This document shows positions 1 to 8,513 of a DNA stretch of 64,000 nucleotides, one piece after another (the first letter of the stretch is position 1; every line of letters starts with the position of its first letter). The notes beneath the pieces are model-generated. The model made no database searches. It saw only the letters and a list, made by a program, of their open reading frames with translations, and had not been told where the DNA came from. Source of the stretch: Psittacicella melopsittaci (lineage in GTDB: Bacteria > Pseudomonadota > Gammaproteobacteria > Enterobacterales > Psittacicellaceae); the NCBI RefSeq assembly GCF_003585925.1, contig NZ_NRJH01000023.1:23393-87392 (forward strand). The letters are read 5' to 3'. Made by a program: the position numbers and the translations under genes.

Positions 1-131
1 AAGTCGGTTACTTGATTATCTGCCATAACCTTATCTATACCTGCACGAATTTGCTCTTCAATCTTTCCTACTACTTTAAAACTTACTTGAGCAGGAAAAT
101 CCATTAATTCTGGAATTTTTGTACCTAACAT
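1..131 (-). CDS. ybeD: DUF493 (YbeD-like) protein, partial
   Basis: Only the first 43 codons are in the window; the gene runs off the left edge. The start is the ATG whose complement lies at 129-131, preceded by an AAGGA ribosome site about six bases upstream. The protein begins MLGTKIPELMDFP and continues with a FKVVGK segment, which matches the start of the small E. coli YbeD protein (KLNELLEFP...YKVMG). YbeD-type proteins are about 90 residues with a ferredoxin-like fold and a proposed regulatory role; in E. coli the gene lies between dacA and lipB. It is transcribed away from the lytic transglycosylase gene, so 132-361 is a divergent control region. The family call rests on a short match only. 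Confidence 0.7.
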   Translation of the reverse strand, partial: MLGTKIPELMDFPAQVSFKVVGKIEEQIRAGIDKVMADNQVTD

Positions 132-181
132 TGTAATCCTTATTTAAGCTAAAATTTTTATCGCTTATATTTTACTACACT

Positions 182-187
182 TGTCAA
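182..187 (-). promoter_or_regulatory. Possible -35 box of the ybeD-like gene
   Basis: Read on the minus strand this is a perfect TTGACA, about 50 bases upstream of the start codon. The -10 is unclear: only CGATAA or GATAAA-like sequences lie 18-19 bases downstream, so the promoter is tentative. Confidence 0.3.
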
Positions 188-297
188 TAAGCTATTTAAA
201 CTTTTTAAATCAATTATATAACCTATATGTAACTATTATTATCTCTTGAGAATTACGAGCAATTATTTAATTTTCTTTCCTAAATCTGCAAAAATTA

Positions 298-306
298 TGC
301 TAAAAT
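298..306 (+). promoter_or_regulatory. Extended -10 promoter of mltF
   Basis: TGC followed by TAAAAT forms an extended -10 element; no good -35 is seen. It would start transcription near 313, about 50 bases before the chosen ATG, and so places the possible upstream TTG start at 314 at or before the message start. Confidence 0.4.
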
Positions 307-361
307 AAATGATTTGATTTTTTCATTCCTCCATTTTGGAGCCGGATTTTTAAAGACAAAC

Positions 362-1672
362 ATGATTAAAAAACTTCAATATATATTTTTGACGTTGTTA
401 ATCTTCTGCAATATCTTTCCTGCCATGGCTACAGGTAATACTGTTAAAGTAGGTATGGTTCTTTCTCCTAATTATTTTATTAAGGATAAAGAAGCTACTA
501 TAGGTTTAGACCATGAAATTTTACAAGCTTTTGCTAAAGCTAATAACTTATCTATAACCTATAAAGTCTACCCTTCTCTTTCAAGCTTGGCAAAAGCTTT
601 TACAAATAATGAAATAGATATAGCTGGGGGGAACTTAAACAGTCAGTTTAAATTCTTAGACGCTTCCTATCAAACAGCACCATACCTAACTGAAGATTTA
701 ACTATCGTTGCTTATAAACCGCATGTAACCTCTACGGTTAATTACCCAACTAACGCCTCAGTTTATCAGGCAGCTGGTGCTGACTACACTAGCTTAGTTA
801 AATTAAAAATTGTAGCAACGGGTAACAATATCTTTGGCTTATATAAAATTGTAGCCAATGGTGAAAGCATTCAAAACCAAAGAGTTCGCTTTATTATCTC
901 CCCCGAGTATAAAGCTAAGGCTCTGCAACAACTTTATCCAACTACTGTCCTCTTTAAAGTTAAAGACCAAGCAGGAAAAGTTTTAAAAGTTAATGACGTT
1001 TTTTACGTAAGAGAATCTGAGTTAAGAACGCAATTGAGTAATTTCTTAACTTCTTTTACTAAAACAAGCGAATTTCAAAATATAAAATATAACAACCTTA
1101 ATGCCCTAAGCATTTACCAGCGTGAAGAAAGTCGCATATTTGTCAATAATATGCAAACAAAATTCACCCGTTATAACTCCCTATTTCAGCAATACTCAAC
1201 TGAAATGGACTGGCGTTTAGTTATGGCTGTTGGCTATCAAGAGTCACGTTGGACTCCTAATGCTGTTAGTCCTTGGGGACCAAGCGGTTTTATGATGTTA
1301 ACTAATGCTACGGCAAAAACTCTGGGCGTTACGGATAAGTTAGATGCTACGCAATCAATTACAGAAGGAACTAAACTTTTAATGAAGTTTAGAAGCAATC
1401 TAACTAAAGAATTAACTGGCTATGACCGAGATATGTTTGCTATTTCAAATTATAATCAGGGGATAGCTAAAATTATTGACGCTCGTACTTGGTTAAGACA
1501 AAATAACAAATCACAAAACTCATGGGTAGTTTTAGCCCAAAACTATCCTGCTATGAGTAATGTAAAACACAAATACGGAAGAATTAATGGCAACCTAGCA
1601 GCCGAGTATATTATTAATATCCGTAAATGGTATTACATGATCGTTAACTACGTACATTTTTATCGTTATTAA
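362..1672 (+). CDS. mltF: Membrane-bound lytic murein transglycosylase F (MltF-like)
   Basis: 436 residues from the ATG at 362; the in-frame TTG at 314 would add 16 residues ahead of an obvious signal peptide, so it was not used. The protein has three parts: a hydrophobic signal peptide (about 1-22), a periplasmic solute-binding type 3 domain (about 25-245), and a C-terminal soluble-lytic-transglycosylase domain. The SLT core holds the catalytic glutamate E294 in YQESRW, followed by SPWGPSGFMML and the NYNQG motif. Enzymes of this type cleave the MurNAc-GlcNAc bond of peptidoglycan to give 1,6-anhydroMurNAc ends. The Cys in the signal region (LLIFCNIF) is not a proper lipobox because Phe precedes it. 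Family and domain order are clear; the exact substrate preference is not shown. Confidence 0.88.
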   Translation: MIKKLQYIFLTLLIFCNIFPAMATGNTVKVGMVLSPNYFIKDKEATIGLDHEILQAFAKANNLSITYKVYPSLSSLAKAFTNNEIDIAGGNLNSQFKFLDASYQTAPYLTEDLTIVAYKPHVTSTVNYPTNASVYQAAGADYTSLVKLKIVATGNNIFGLYKIVANGESIQNQRVRFIISPEYKAKALQQLYPTTVLFKVKDQAGKVLKVNDVFYVRESELRTQLSNFLTSFTKTSEFQNIKYNNLNALSIYQREESRIFVNNMQTKFTRYNSLFQQYSTEMDWRLVMAVGYQESRWTPNAVSPWGPSGFMMLTNATAKTLGVTDKLDATQSITEGTKLLMKFRSNLTKELTGYDRDMFAISNYNQGIAKIIDARTWLRQNNKSQNSWVVLAQNYPAMSNVKHKYGRINGNLAAEYIINIRKWYYMIVNYVHFYRY

Positions 1673-1683
1673 ATTAATAAATC

Positions 1684-1720
1684 AGAGGGAAGAGTTATTA
1701 TCTTCCCTCTTTAATTTTTT
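1684..1720 (+). terminator. Intrinsic terminator after mltF
   Basis: A perfect 10-bp stem (AGAGGGAAGA / TCTTCCCTCT) with a 7-base loop is followed by a T-rich run, 11 bases after the mltF stop codon. Confidence 0.9.
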
Positions 1721-1721
1721 A

Positions 1722-1730
1722 TGCTATGAT
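1722..1730 (+). promoter_or_regulatory. Possible extended -10 promoter of serC
   Basis: TGC followed directly by TATGAT, 38 bases before the serC ATG, right after the upstream terminator. No convincing -35 is visible. Confidence 0.35.
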
Positions 1731-1768
1731 ATTGTTTATACAAAATTTAATTTTTGGGTGAAAAGATC

Positions 1769-2848
1769 ATGAAATATTATAATTATGCTGCTGGCCCATC
1801 AGCTTTATTTCCCGAAGTTGTTGAACAAATTAAAAGCGAATTAGGTAACTGGGCAAATACACATAGCTCAGTATTTGAAATTAGCCATCGTGGGACTGAA
1901 TTTATGGCATTTGCCAAAGAGATGGAAAATACTTTCCGTGAACTCTTAAAAGTTCCAGATGACTATGCTGTACTCTTTCTCCAAGGTGGTGGTCGTGGTG
2001 CTTTTGATGCAGTGCCATTAAACCTACCTCTAAAACACAATCGTGCTCTTTATTTAACTTCTGGACACTGGTCAAGACAACCTGCCCTAGAAGCGGCAAA
2101 ATACATTGAGGTTAGAACAGCTGAGTTAGTTGATAAAGACTACCAACCAACTAAACTTGACTGGACACAAGAAACTCAAGATGTTGACTATGTGCACTTT
2201 ACTGCCAATGAAACAGTAGAAGGGATTGAAAACTTTACCGTACCTAAAGTTTCACCTGGGGTACTAATTGTTGCTGACATGAGTTCAGATATTCTTTCTC
2301 GCCCAATTAATGTTTCAGATTATGATGTTATTTATGCTGGAGCACAGAAAAACATTGGTTGTTCAGGTGTAACAGTATACGTAGTGAGAAGATCTCTTTT
2401 AGGGCATGCAAATAAATTCTGCCCAGCTATTTTAAACTGGCAAATTTATGCAGATTCTGATTCTTTATTTAATACTCCTGCAACTTTTAGTTGGTACACT
2501 TGCGGTTTAACTTTTAAACATCTAAAAGATACATTTGGTAACCTAGAAAACTTAGAACAAGTTAATATTCGTAAAGTTAACAAACTTTATGACTATTTAG
2601 ATAGCCAAGACTTTTACGTAAACAAAGTAAACCCAGCAGTGCGTTCACGTATGAATGTTTCATTTAATACGCCTTCGGCTGAATTAGATGCTAAATTTGT
2701 AAAAGAAGCACAAGAAGCTGGATTATATTACCTCAAAGGGCACAAAGTAATTGGAGGCTTAAGAGCTTCTACTTACAATGCTGTTTCAGAAGAAGCCGTA
2801 GATGCTCTCGTACAATTTATGAAATTATTTGCAGATAAATACAAATAG
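1769..2848 (+). CDS. serC: Phosphoserine aminotransferase SerC
   Basis: 359 residues, close to the 362 of E. coli SerC. The start is the ATG at 1769, giving MKYYNYAAGPSALF; an upstream TTG at 1754 is ignored because family members start at this point and a GGTGAA site precedes the ATG. It is a fold-type I PLP enzyme that converts 3-phosphohydroxypyruvate and glutamate to phosphoserine, and also acts in pyridoxal phosphate synthesis. The PLP-binding lysine is K194 in YAGAQKNIGCSG, and the HFTANETVEGIE segment is typical. It is a single-gene unit, bounded by a terminator on its left. Nothing odd was seen. Confidence 0.97.
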   Translation: MKYYNYAAGPSALFPEVVEQIKSELGNWANTHSSVFEISHRGTEFMAFAKEMENTFRELLKVPDDYAVLFLQGGGRGAFDAVPLNLPLKHNRALYLTSGHWSRQPALEAAKYIEVRTAELVDKDYQPTKLDWTQETQDVDYVHFTANETVEGIENFTVPKVSPGVLIVADMSSDILSRPINVSDYDVIYAGAQKNIGCSGVTVYVVRRSLLGHANKFCPAILNWQIYADSDSLFNTPATFSWYTCGLTFKHLKDTFGNLENLEQVNIRKVNKLYDYLDSQDFYVNKVNPAVRSRMNVSFNTPSAELDAKFVKEAQEAGLYYLKGHKVIGGLRASTYNAVSEEAVDALVQFMKLFADKYK

Positions 2849-2884
2849 TTTTAGAGATTCGGGGTTCTCGTTATTTATTTTTTA

Positions 2885-2912
2885 TTGTAGTTTGTGATTT
2901 TGCCTATATAAT
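2885..2912 (+). promoter_or_regulatory. Promoter of the dsbA-like gene
   Basis: A consensus TATAAT at 2907-2912 lies 16 bases after TTGTAG (2885-2890), 55 bases before the start codon. Confidence 0.5.
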
Positions 2913-2966
2913 ATAGGTAGACTATATTTATTATTTAACTACCTAAGAAAATACTTAAAACGCCAT

Positions 2967-3653
2967 ATGAATTTATCTTTATTAAAGAAAGGCTTCTATA
3001 CAGCTACATTAGCTTTAACTGCAACAACAACCTACTTTGCTTTCGCTCAAGCGAGCTCTGCAAATGTAGTAGCTGGTAGAGATTATACGGTATTAAACCA
3101 ACCACAAACTCCAAATCCAACAGTAAGTATGGCTATGTCATTTGCTTGTTCACACTGTGCGGATTTTACTCGAGTTTATAAAGTACCAGAGAAAATTGAA
3201 CAAATGCTAAAAGCAACATATCCTGGTACAGGTGAATACCTAGAGTGGCATATTGTTTTTAACGATATTCAAATGTATCGTGATTTTGCCCGTTTACGTT
3301 CAGTTTTATACGTAACTAAAAATGATAAACTACTGCCAGCAGCTTTTGAACTTCCTTATCAATATCGTAATGATCCACAACCGCTAAAAAATTGGTTAGC
3401 AACTAATTTAAATATTGATGCAGATGCTGTAAATAAATTATGGAATAGTCCTTCTGTTAATGTTTTCTACAACAAACAAGAAGAATTAACTAAACAATAC
3501 GACATTCGTCAAACTCCTACTTTTATTATTAACGGTAGATATGAGTTAAATTTAGCGAGCATTTCTATTCCAGTAGCAAATCCAACTCCAGATCAAATTG
3601 GTGACGCAGTTACAGCAAAAATTAAAGAAATTTTAGAAGCTACAACTAAATAA
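2967..3653 (+). CDS. dsbA: Periplasmic thiol:disulfide oxidoreductase, DsbA family
   Basis: 228 residues. An N-terminal signal peptide (about 1-29, ending in FAFAQA) is followed by a thioredoxin fold with an inserted helical domain, as in DsbA. The active site is C61-S-H-C64, and the cis-proline loop is the RQTPTFIING segment near residue 180. DsbA oxidises cysteine pairs in exported proteins and is recharged by DsbB in the membrane. The dipeptide between the cysteines is SH, not the usual PH, which may change redox strength. The gene stands alone with its own promoter and terminator. The family is secure; whether it is the main DsbA or a side paralogue cannot be told here. Confidence 0.82.
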   Translation: MNLSLLKKGFYTATLALTATTTYFAFAQASSANVVAGRDYTVLNQPQTPNPTVSMAMSFACSHCADFTRVYKVPEKIEQMLKATYPGTGEYLEWHIVFNDIQMYRDFARLRSVLYVTKNDKLLPAAFELPYQYRNDPQPLKNWLATNLNIDADAVNKLWNSPSVNVFYNKQEELTKQYDIRQTPTFIINGRYELNLASISIPVANPTPDQIGDAVTAKIKEILEATTK

Positions 3654-3661
3654 TTTATAAT

Positions 3662-3690
3662 AAAAAAGAAGGCTCTTTGCCTTCTTTTTT
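3662..3690 (+). terminator. Intrinsic terminator after dsbA
   Basis: Stem AAAAAAGAAGG / CCTTCTTTTTT with a 7-base loop, shortly after the stop codon. Confidence 0.9.
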
Positions 3691-3719
3691 CAACAATTTT
3701 ATAATTTTGGTTTTCATTT

Positions 3720-4898
3720 ATGTCATCAAATAAAGACTTAGTACAAATTCGTGAAGAGATTAACACTATTGATGCAAAGCTAATTGAACTTTTAGCTAGT
3801 CGTCGTAACTTATCTGCTCAAGTAGCAGATTATAAAATCCATAATAGCAAACCTATTAAAGATCTTAGTCGCGAAAGAGAAGTTATTTCAAATCTTGTAA
3901 ACACAGCTGCTGCTAATAAATTAAACTTAAATGCAGACCTATTAAATGCAGTATATAAAGCAATTTTAAACGACAGCTGTAACTACCAACAAGAAATTAT
4001 TCTCCGCGAAAAAGATCTCTACAACTTAAAACAAAAAGAAACTATTGCTATTTCTTACTTAGGTTTACCAGGTAGCTATTCTTACGTTGCTTGTGAACAA
4101 TTTGCTCAACATCTAAGTAAAAAGTCTCAACTAAATGGTTTTGAAAACTTTAACGATGTAGTAAATGCCGTAACTTTTGGTAAAGCTGACTTTGCGGTAT
4201 TACCTCTAGAAAATACTACTTCAGGTTCAATTAATGAGGTATATGACCTTCTAGCTAAAACCTCTTTAGAAATTGTTGCTGATATTGCCATTGACATTAA
4301 CCACGTATTTGTAGCTAAAGAATTATTTGATGAAAAAGAGATTGAAGTGATCTATACTCACGCTCAACCTTATGAACAATCAACTATGCACTTACGTGAA
4401 TTACAACCTAATGCTCAGATTGTTTTCACAGCTTCAACAACTCATGCAATGCAAGAAGTTGCTAAAGCAGATAATCCACGTGCAGCAGCTATAGGTAACT
4501 CGAGTTCGGCTAAACTATATGATTTACAAATTATTAGCGATAGTATTGCTAATAGTGCTAACAACCAAACTCGATTTGTTGTACTTTCTAAACAAGAAGT
4601 TAAGTTTGATCAAAGCGTTTCATATAAAACTATGTTACAGCTAATTACTAACCACACTGAAGGTGCTTTAGTAAACTCTCTTGAAGTATTCAAAAAATAT
4701 AAAATCAACTTAACTAAACTTGAATCACGCCCTATTCTTGGTTCACCATGGCGTGAAATGTTCTTCGTTGAATTTGAAGGACATTTAAACCAAATTCATG
4801 TGCAACAAGCTCTAGCTGAATTAGAAGAAAACTGTCGTGGTCTTAAAGTTGTAGGTAGCTTCCCTAGCTTTATTATCAATGATGAAATTTACAAATAG
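3720..4898 (+). CDS. pheA: Bifunctional chorismate mutase / prephenate dehydratase PheA
   Basis: 392 residues, similar to the 386 of E. coli PheA. The order is an AroQ-type chorismate mutase (about 5-95, REEINTIDAKLIELLASRR), a prephenate dehydratase domain (about 108-286, with LPLENTTSGS at 161-170 and the TRF motif at 284-286), and a C-terminal ACT domain (about 302-388) with GALV (315-318) and ESRP (335-338), the phenylalanine-binding signatures. It turns chorismate into phenylpyruvate, so phenylalanine feedback inhibition is expected. No Phe-rich leader peptide was seen upstream: the gene starts 30 bases after the dsbA terminator. A strong terminator follows, so it is not co-transcribed with the cell wall cluster. 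Confidence 0.96.
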   Translation: MSSNKDLVQIREEINTIDAKLIELLASRRNLSAQVADYKIHNSKPIKDLSREREVISNLVNTAAANKLNLNADLLNAVYKAILNDSCNYQQEIILREKDLYNLKQKETIAISYLGLPGSYSYVACEQFAQHLSKKSQLNGFENFNDVVNAVTFGKADFAVLPLENTTSGSINEVYDLLAKTSLEIVADIAIDINHVFVAKELFDEKEIEVIYTHAQPYEQSTMHLRELQPNAQIVFTASTTHAMQEVAKADNPRAAAIGNSSSAKLYDLQIISDSIANSANNQTRFVVLSKQEVKFDQSVSYKTMLQLITNHTEGALVNSLEVFKKYKINLTKLESRPILGSPWREMFFVEFEGHLNQIHVQQALAELEENCRGLKVVGSFPSFIINDEIYK

Positions 4899-4901
4899 TT
4901 T

Positions 4902-4936
4902 AAAAGTCCTTAAAGTCTCACTTTAAGGACTTTTTT
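4902..4936 (+). terminator. Intrinsic terminator after pheA
   Basis: A perfect 14-bp stem (AAAAGTCCTTAAAG / CTTTAAGGACTTTT) with a 5-base loop and a T run. It separates pheA from the dcw cluster. Confidence 0.95.
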
Positions 4937-5016
4937 ATGTGACACAAACTGGCAAAAATGGTAAAATAATAAATTGCAAAAAGTACAATTATCATTCCTT
5001 AAATCTAGTATTTGTC

Positions 5017-6018
5017 ATGGAAACTCCAACAAAATCAACCTCTAACTTTGTCCACAAAACAGTTTTACTACATGAAGCTGTAGAAAGCTTAAACATAAAA
5101 CCAAATGGGATCTATGTAGACGGTACCTTTGGTCGTGGTGGTCACTCTAGCTTAATTCTCAAACACCTCAACCAAGATGGACGTCTCTATGTTTTTGACC
5201 GCGACTTAGAAGCTATTAAAGTTGCACAAAAACTACAAAGTGAAGATCCGCGTGTAATTCCTGTTCATGCTCCTTTTTCGTCAATGGGAGAATATTTTAC
5301 AGAATTAAATCTGCAAGGAAAAATTGACGGTATTCTCTTAGATTTAGGCGTTAGCTCACCGCAACTTGATGATGCAAGTCGTGGCTTTAGTTTTATGAAC
5401 GATGGTCCACTTGATATGCGTATGGATCAAACGCAAGGAATTACTGCTCGCGATTGGCTCTATCGTAGTGATGTAAAACTCATTGCTGACTCTTTATACC
5501 TCTATGGTGAAGAAAAAAATTCTCGAGCTATAGCCCGAGCTATTTGTAAATTAAGAGAACAAACAGAGTTTTCTAAATTTCTTTTAACTACTAATGCCTT
5601 AGTTGACTTAGTTAAATCAGTAGAAAAGAAAGCTGTAACCAATAAAAATCCAGCAACAAGAACTTTCCAAGCAATTCGTATTGTAATTAACAACGAATTA
5701 CTAGAACTTGAAACAGCTTTAAATGCCTCACTTTTTCTTTTAGCTCCAGAAGGAATTATTAGTATTATTAGCTTCCACTCGCTCGAAGATCGTATTGTTA
5801 AGCACTTTTTCAAAGAAAATAATACTACCAAAGCTTTACCAAAATTCTTACCTGTAGCTGATACTGAAATCGAGCAAGAAGAAGTATACTTTAAGCAAAT
5901 TTCTAAAGCTCTAAAACCAAGTAAAGATGAAATTCAAGAAAATCCACGTTCAAGATCATCGATCTTACGTTGGGCACAACGCTCAAGTAAAGCTTACAAA
6001 GAAGTAGAACAGGATTAA
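5017..6018 (+). CDS. rsmH: 16S rRNA C1402 N4-methyltransferase RsmH (MraW)
   Basis: 333 residues from the ATG at 5017 (METPTKSTSNFVHKTVLLHE); a GTG at 4939 in the same frame overlaps the upstream terminator region and is not used. The SAM-binding motif YVDGTFGRGGHS, the LLDLGVSSPQLDD segment and the late ISFHSLEDRIVK motif are all present. The enzyme methylates N4 of C1402 in the 16S rRNA decoding centre. It is the first gene of the dcw cluster here: mraZ, which usually precedes it, is missing, and pheA plus a terminator sit in its place. ftsL follows 36 bases on. Confidence 0.96.
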   Translation: METPTKSTSNFVHKTVLLHEAVESLNIKPNGIYVDGTFGRGGHSSLILKHLNQDGRLYVFDRDLEAIKVAQKLQSEDPRVIPVHAPFSSMGEYFTELNLQGKIDGILLDLGVSSPQLDDASRGFSFMNDGPLDMRMDQTQGITARDWLYRSDVKLIADSLYLYGEEKNSRAIARAICKLREQTEFSKFLLTTNALVDLVKSVEKKAVTNKNPATRTFQAIRIVINNELLELETALNASLFLLAPEGIISIISFHSLEDRIVKHFFKENNTTKALPKFLPVADTEIEQEEVYFKQISKALKPSKDEIQENPRSRSSILRWAQRSSKAYKEVEQD

Positions 6019-6054
6019 GATTCCAAATAGTTTCCATTGATTGAGGCTTACACC

Positions 6055-6675
6055 GTGAATTTTTTTAAATCAACGCATAAAAAATCCCCAGAGGACAAAC
6101 AAACCTCTCAGACAAATTTTCTCAGCCAAAAGGAAATTGACGACGCTTCAAAAGCAAATGGAACCGCAGTTACTGATTTAGTTGAAAACTTAGATAAAGT
6201 AAAATTTGAACAACCAAAAGAGCAACTAAAGCAATTACAACAAGAATCTAAAGCAAGACGAAAAAAGTATATTGAACAACGCTATGGTAAATTAAATTGG
6301 GACTCAGAGTTCACGCTCTTAAAGATTTTATATAAAGATTTTAGTACCAGATTATTTTTTACCATAGTACTTTGCCTCATTATCTTATCTCTTGCCTTAG
6401 CAAAAATTTACATTAGTAGAGTTTCGATTGAAACTACAGTAAAATACTCGCAGTTGCTTGCAGATAAAAACTCTTTGGTACTTTCAAATGACAATCTGCA
6501 GTTAGAGTTTCTTTCTTTAACCTCACGAACTAATATTATTAGAATTACGCAAGGGAAAATCTCATTAATTCCAATTCCAACTGAAGCTGAGGTTATTGTC
6601 GTAATTCCATATTTACCACAAAATAAGACACTACCTACACCTAGTATTCCTCTTTTAACTCCTCCACAAGAGTAG
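6055..6675 (+). CDS. ftsL: Cell division protein FtsL with a long N-terminal extension
   Basis: 206 residues from a GTG at 6055, chosen because GAGG lies eight bases upstream; a TTG at 6037 is the alternative. Identification rests on position (between rsmH and ftsI) and layout: about 95 charged, coiled-coil-prone cytoplasmic residues, one membrane segment (about 97-117, LFFTIVLCLIILSLALAKIY), then a short periplasmic coiled coil (KYSQLLADKNSLVLSNDNLQ) ending in a Pro-rich tail. FtsL forms the FtsQLB complex that activates FtsWI septal synthesis. E. coli FtsL is 121 residues with a cytoplasmic part of about 35, so the N-terminal part is unusually long. Sequence similarity itself is weak. Confidence 0.8.
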   Translation: MNFFKSTHKKSPEDKQTSQTNFLSQKEIDDASKANGTAVTDLVENLDKVKFEQPKEQLKQLQQESKARRKKYIEQRYGKLNWDSEFTLLKILYKDFSTRLFFTIVLCLIILSLALAKIYISRVSIETTVKYSQLLADKNSLVLSNDNLQLEFLSLTSRTNIIRITQGKISLIPIPTEAEVIVVIPYLPQNKTLPTPSIPLLTPPQE

Positions 6676-6690
6676 TTAAGGTTATCGCAA

Positions 6691-8511
6691 ATGGTAAAAA
6701 AGAATGAAAATAATCGAGCTAACTATTTAGATCCGATTAAAACAACTTCCCAAAAAAGAGATGAAGAAAATTTAAAAGATTTTAAATTTGGTATCAAATT
6801 AACTAGTGGAAGATTATATTTTTTTACAGTTTCTTTATTAGTTATCTTTGCTATTTATTTAGTTCTTTATTTTCTTCAATTTTTCACGAACTTTATTCCT
6901 TTACGTGATGAACAACATCTTGCTCGTGAAACTAATGCACGTATTCAACGTAATGTAATTGTAAGTGCACCTCGAGGGCAAATTCTCGATGCCCAAGGAA
7001 AAGTTCTTGCTACATCTATTCCTTATCAAACTTTTGGTTTAGATGTTAAGGTCTTTCTCGATCCAGCCTATGCAGCTGTAAATCAAGAAAATAGCCCTGT
7101 GTTTCAAGCCCTAGCTAAAGCTTTAGGAGTAGACCCGAAAAAACTGTATCAAGATATATTACGCAGACCTAACTCAAGATATCTGCGCTTAAAAAGCCAA
7201 GTATCACCTACTATGGCTGACTATATCAAAAGTTTAAATGTTCCTGGCTTATCTTCATATACAGATTTTCGTAGATTTTACCCTTATGGCGATGCCATTT
7301 CACAAGTTCTTGGACTTTTAGACAATGAAGGACAAGGGATGTTTGGCGTAGAAAGACTTGCCAATGCTCAATTACTTGGCAAGGATGGTAACATTTCCTA
7401 TGAAAAAGACTTTGGCAATAATATTATTAACTATAAAAATATTGCTAATGCTCAAGCTGGACAAGAGGTTACTCTAACTATCAATATAGATCTGCAAGAA
7501 ATGGCTTACCAAGCTTTAAATGAAGCTATAGTAGAAAATAAAGCAGATACAGCTACTGCCGTTTTAGTTGATGTTACTAATGGTAATATCTTAGCTATGG
7601 CAAATGCTCCTTCATTTAATCCTAACAACCGAAGCAAAATAGTCCCTGAGTACTTAAATAACTATGCTATTACTTCGGTATTCGAGCCAGGTTCTACGGT
7701 AAAACCCTTTGTGGTTTACTCGGGATTATTAAATAGAGTTATTACTCCAACTACGGTTATTAATACGCGCAATCTTACTGTAGGGCGTCACCAAGTAAAA
7801 GACGTAGGTCCGCGTGATACTCTGTCTATTCGAGGCATCTTACAAAGATCTTCTAATATTGGGGTAGCAAAAATTTCTCTTCTCCTTCCAGGAGATAGTT
7901 TAAGAGAGACCTACCTCGCAGCTGGCTTTGGACAAAAAACAGGTCTTGGCTTATCAGGAGAAACCATGGGGTATTTTCCTTATAACAATAGATTAACAGA
8001 TCTAGATAAGGCAGTATTTTCCTACGGCTATATGCAACAGGTTACCCCTCTCCAATTAGCTCATGTTTATGCTACTCTAGGTAACTTTGGCGCTGAATAT
8101 CCTCTTTCGTTAATTAAGTCACAAACGCCACCCCAAGCCAAACAAAAACTTAATGCTAATATTGTCAAAACAGTATTGGAATTAATGGAAGGGGTTGCCG
8201 AAAGTGGGGGTGGGGGAACTCGGGCAGCCATCCCAAATTATAATGTTTCGGTAAAAACAGGGACAGCTAAAAAAGTTGAAGGGGGGCAATATGTTGATAA
8301 GTATATTGCCTACACTGCAGGCGTAGCCCCGTCAACAAGACCTCGCTTTGCTTTAGTAATTGTAATTAATAATCCTAAGGGAGAACAATACTATGGTGGG
8401 GCAATTGCCGCTCCTGTTTGGCGCAAAATAATGGAAGCTACGCTAAATTATTATAATATTCCAGAAGATAAAATGTCTTCTGATCGCATTTTACTACATA
8501 GTGGAAAATAA
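6691..8511 (+). CDS. ftsI: Peptidoglycan transpeptidase FtsI (PBP3)
   Basis: 606 residues against 588 in E. coli. After a cytoplasmic stretch and one membrane anchor (about 45-67), a PBP dimerisation domain (with RGQILDAQGKVLATS) leads to the class B transpeptidase domain. The catalytic motifs are S335-T-V-K338, S387-S-N389 and K522-T-G-T. It crosslinks septal peptidoglycan in the periplasm as partner of FtsW, which in this genome is fused to MurD. It starts 15 bases after ftsL, and murE follows after two bases, so translation is probably coupled. All key residues are kept. Confidence 0.97.
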   Translation: MVKKNENNRANYLDPIKTTSQKRDEENLKDFKFGIKLTSGRLYFFTVSLLVIFAIYLVLYFLQFFTNFIPLRDEQHLARETNARIQRNVIVSAPRGQILDAQGKVLATSIPYQTFGLDVKVFLDPAYAAVNQENSPVFQALAKALGVDPKKLYQDILRRPNSRYLRLKSQVSPTMADYIKSLNVPGLSSYTDFRRFYPYGDAISQVLGLLDNEGQGMFGVERLANAQLLGKDGNISYEKDFGNNIINYKNIANAQAGQEVTLTINIDLQEMAYQALNEAIVENKADTATAVLVDVTNGNILAMANAPSFNPNNRSKIVPEYLNNYAITSVFEPGSTVKPFVVYSGLLNRVITPTTVINTRNLTVGRHQVKDVGPRDTLSIRGILQRSSNIGVAKISLLLPGDSLRETYLAAGFGQKTGLGLSGETMGYFPYNNRLTDLDKAVFSYGYMQQVTPLQLAHVYATLGNFGAEYPLSLIKSQTPPQAKQKLNANIVKTVLELMEGVAESGGGGTRAAIPNYNVSVKTGTAKKVEGGQYVDKYIAYTAGVAPSTRPRFALVIVINNPKGEQYYGGAIAAPVWRKIMEATLNYYNIPEDKMSSDRILLHSGK

Positions 8512-8513
8512 AA

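Noticed and set aside
362..430. Lipobox in the MltF signal peptide
   Set aside because: The Cys is preceded by Phe (LIFC), which does not fit lipoprotein processing.
2854..2880. Terminator after serC
   Set aside because: Only a 4-bp GAGA/TCTC stem with an 8-base loop; too weak to call.
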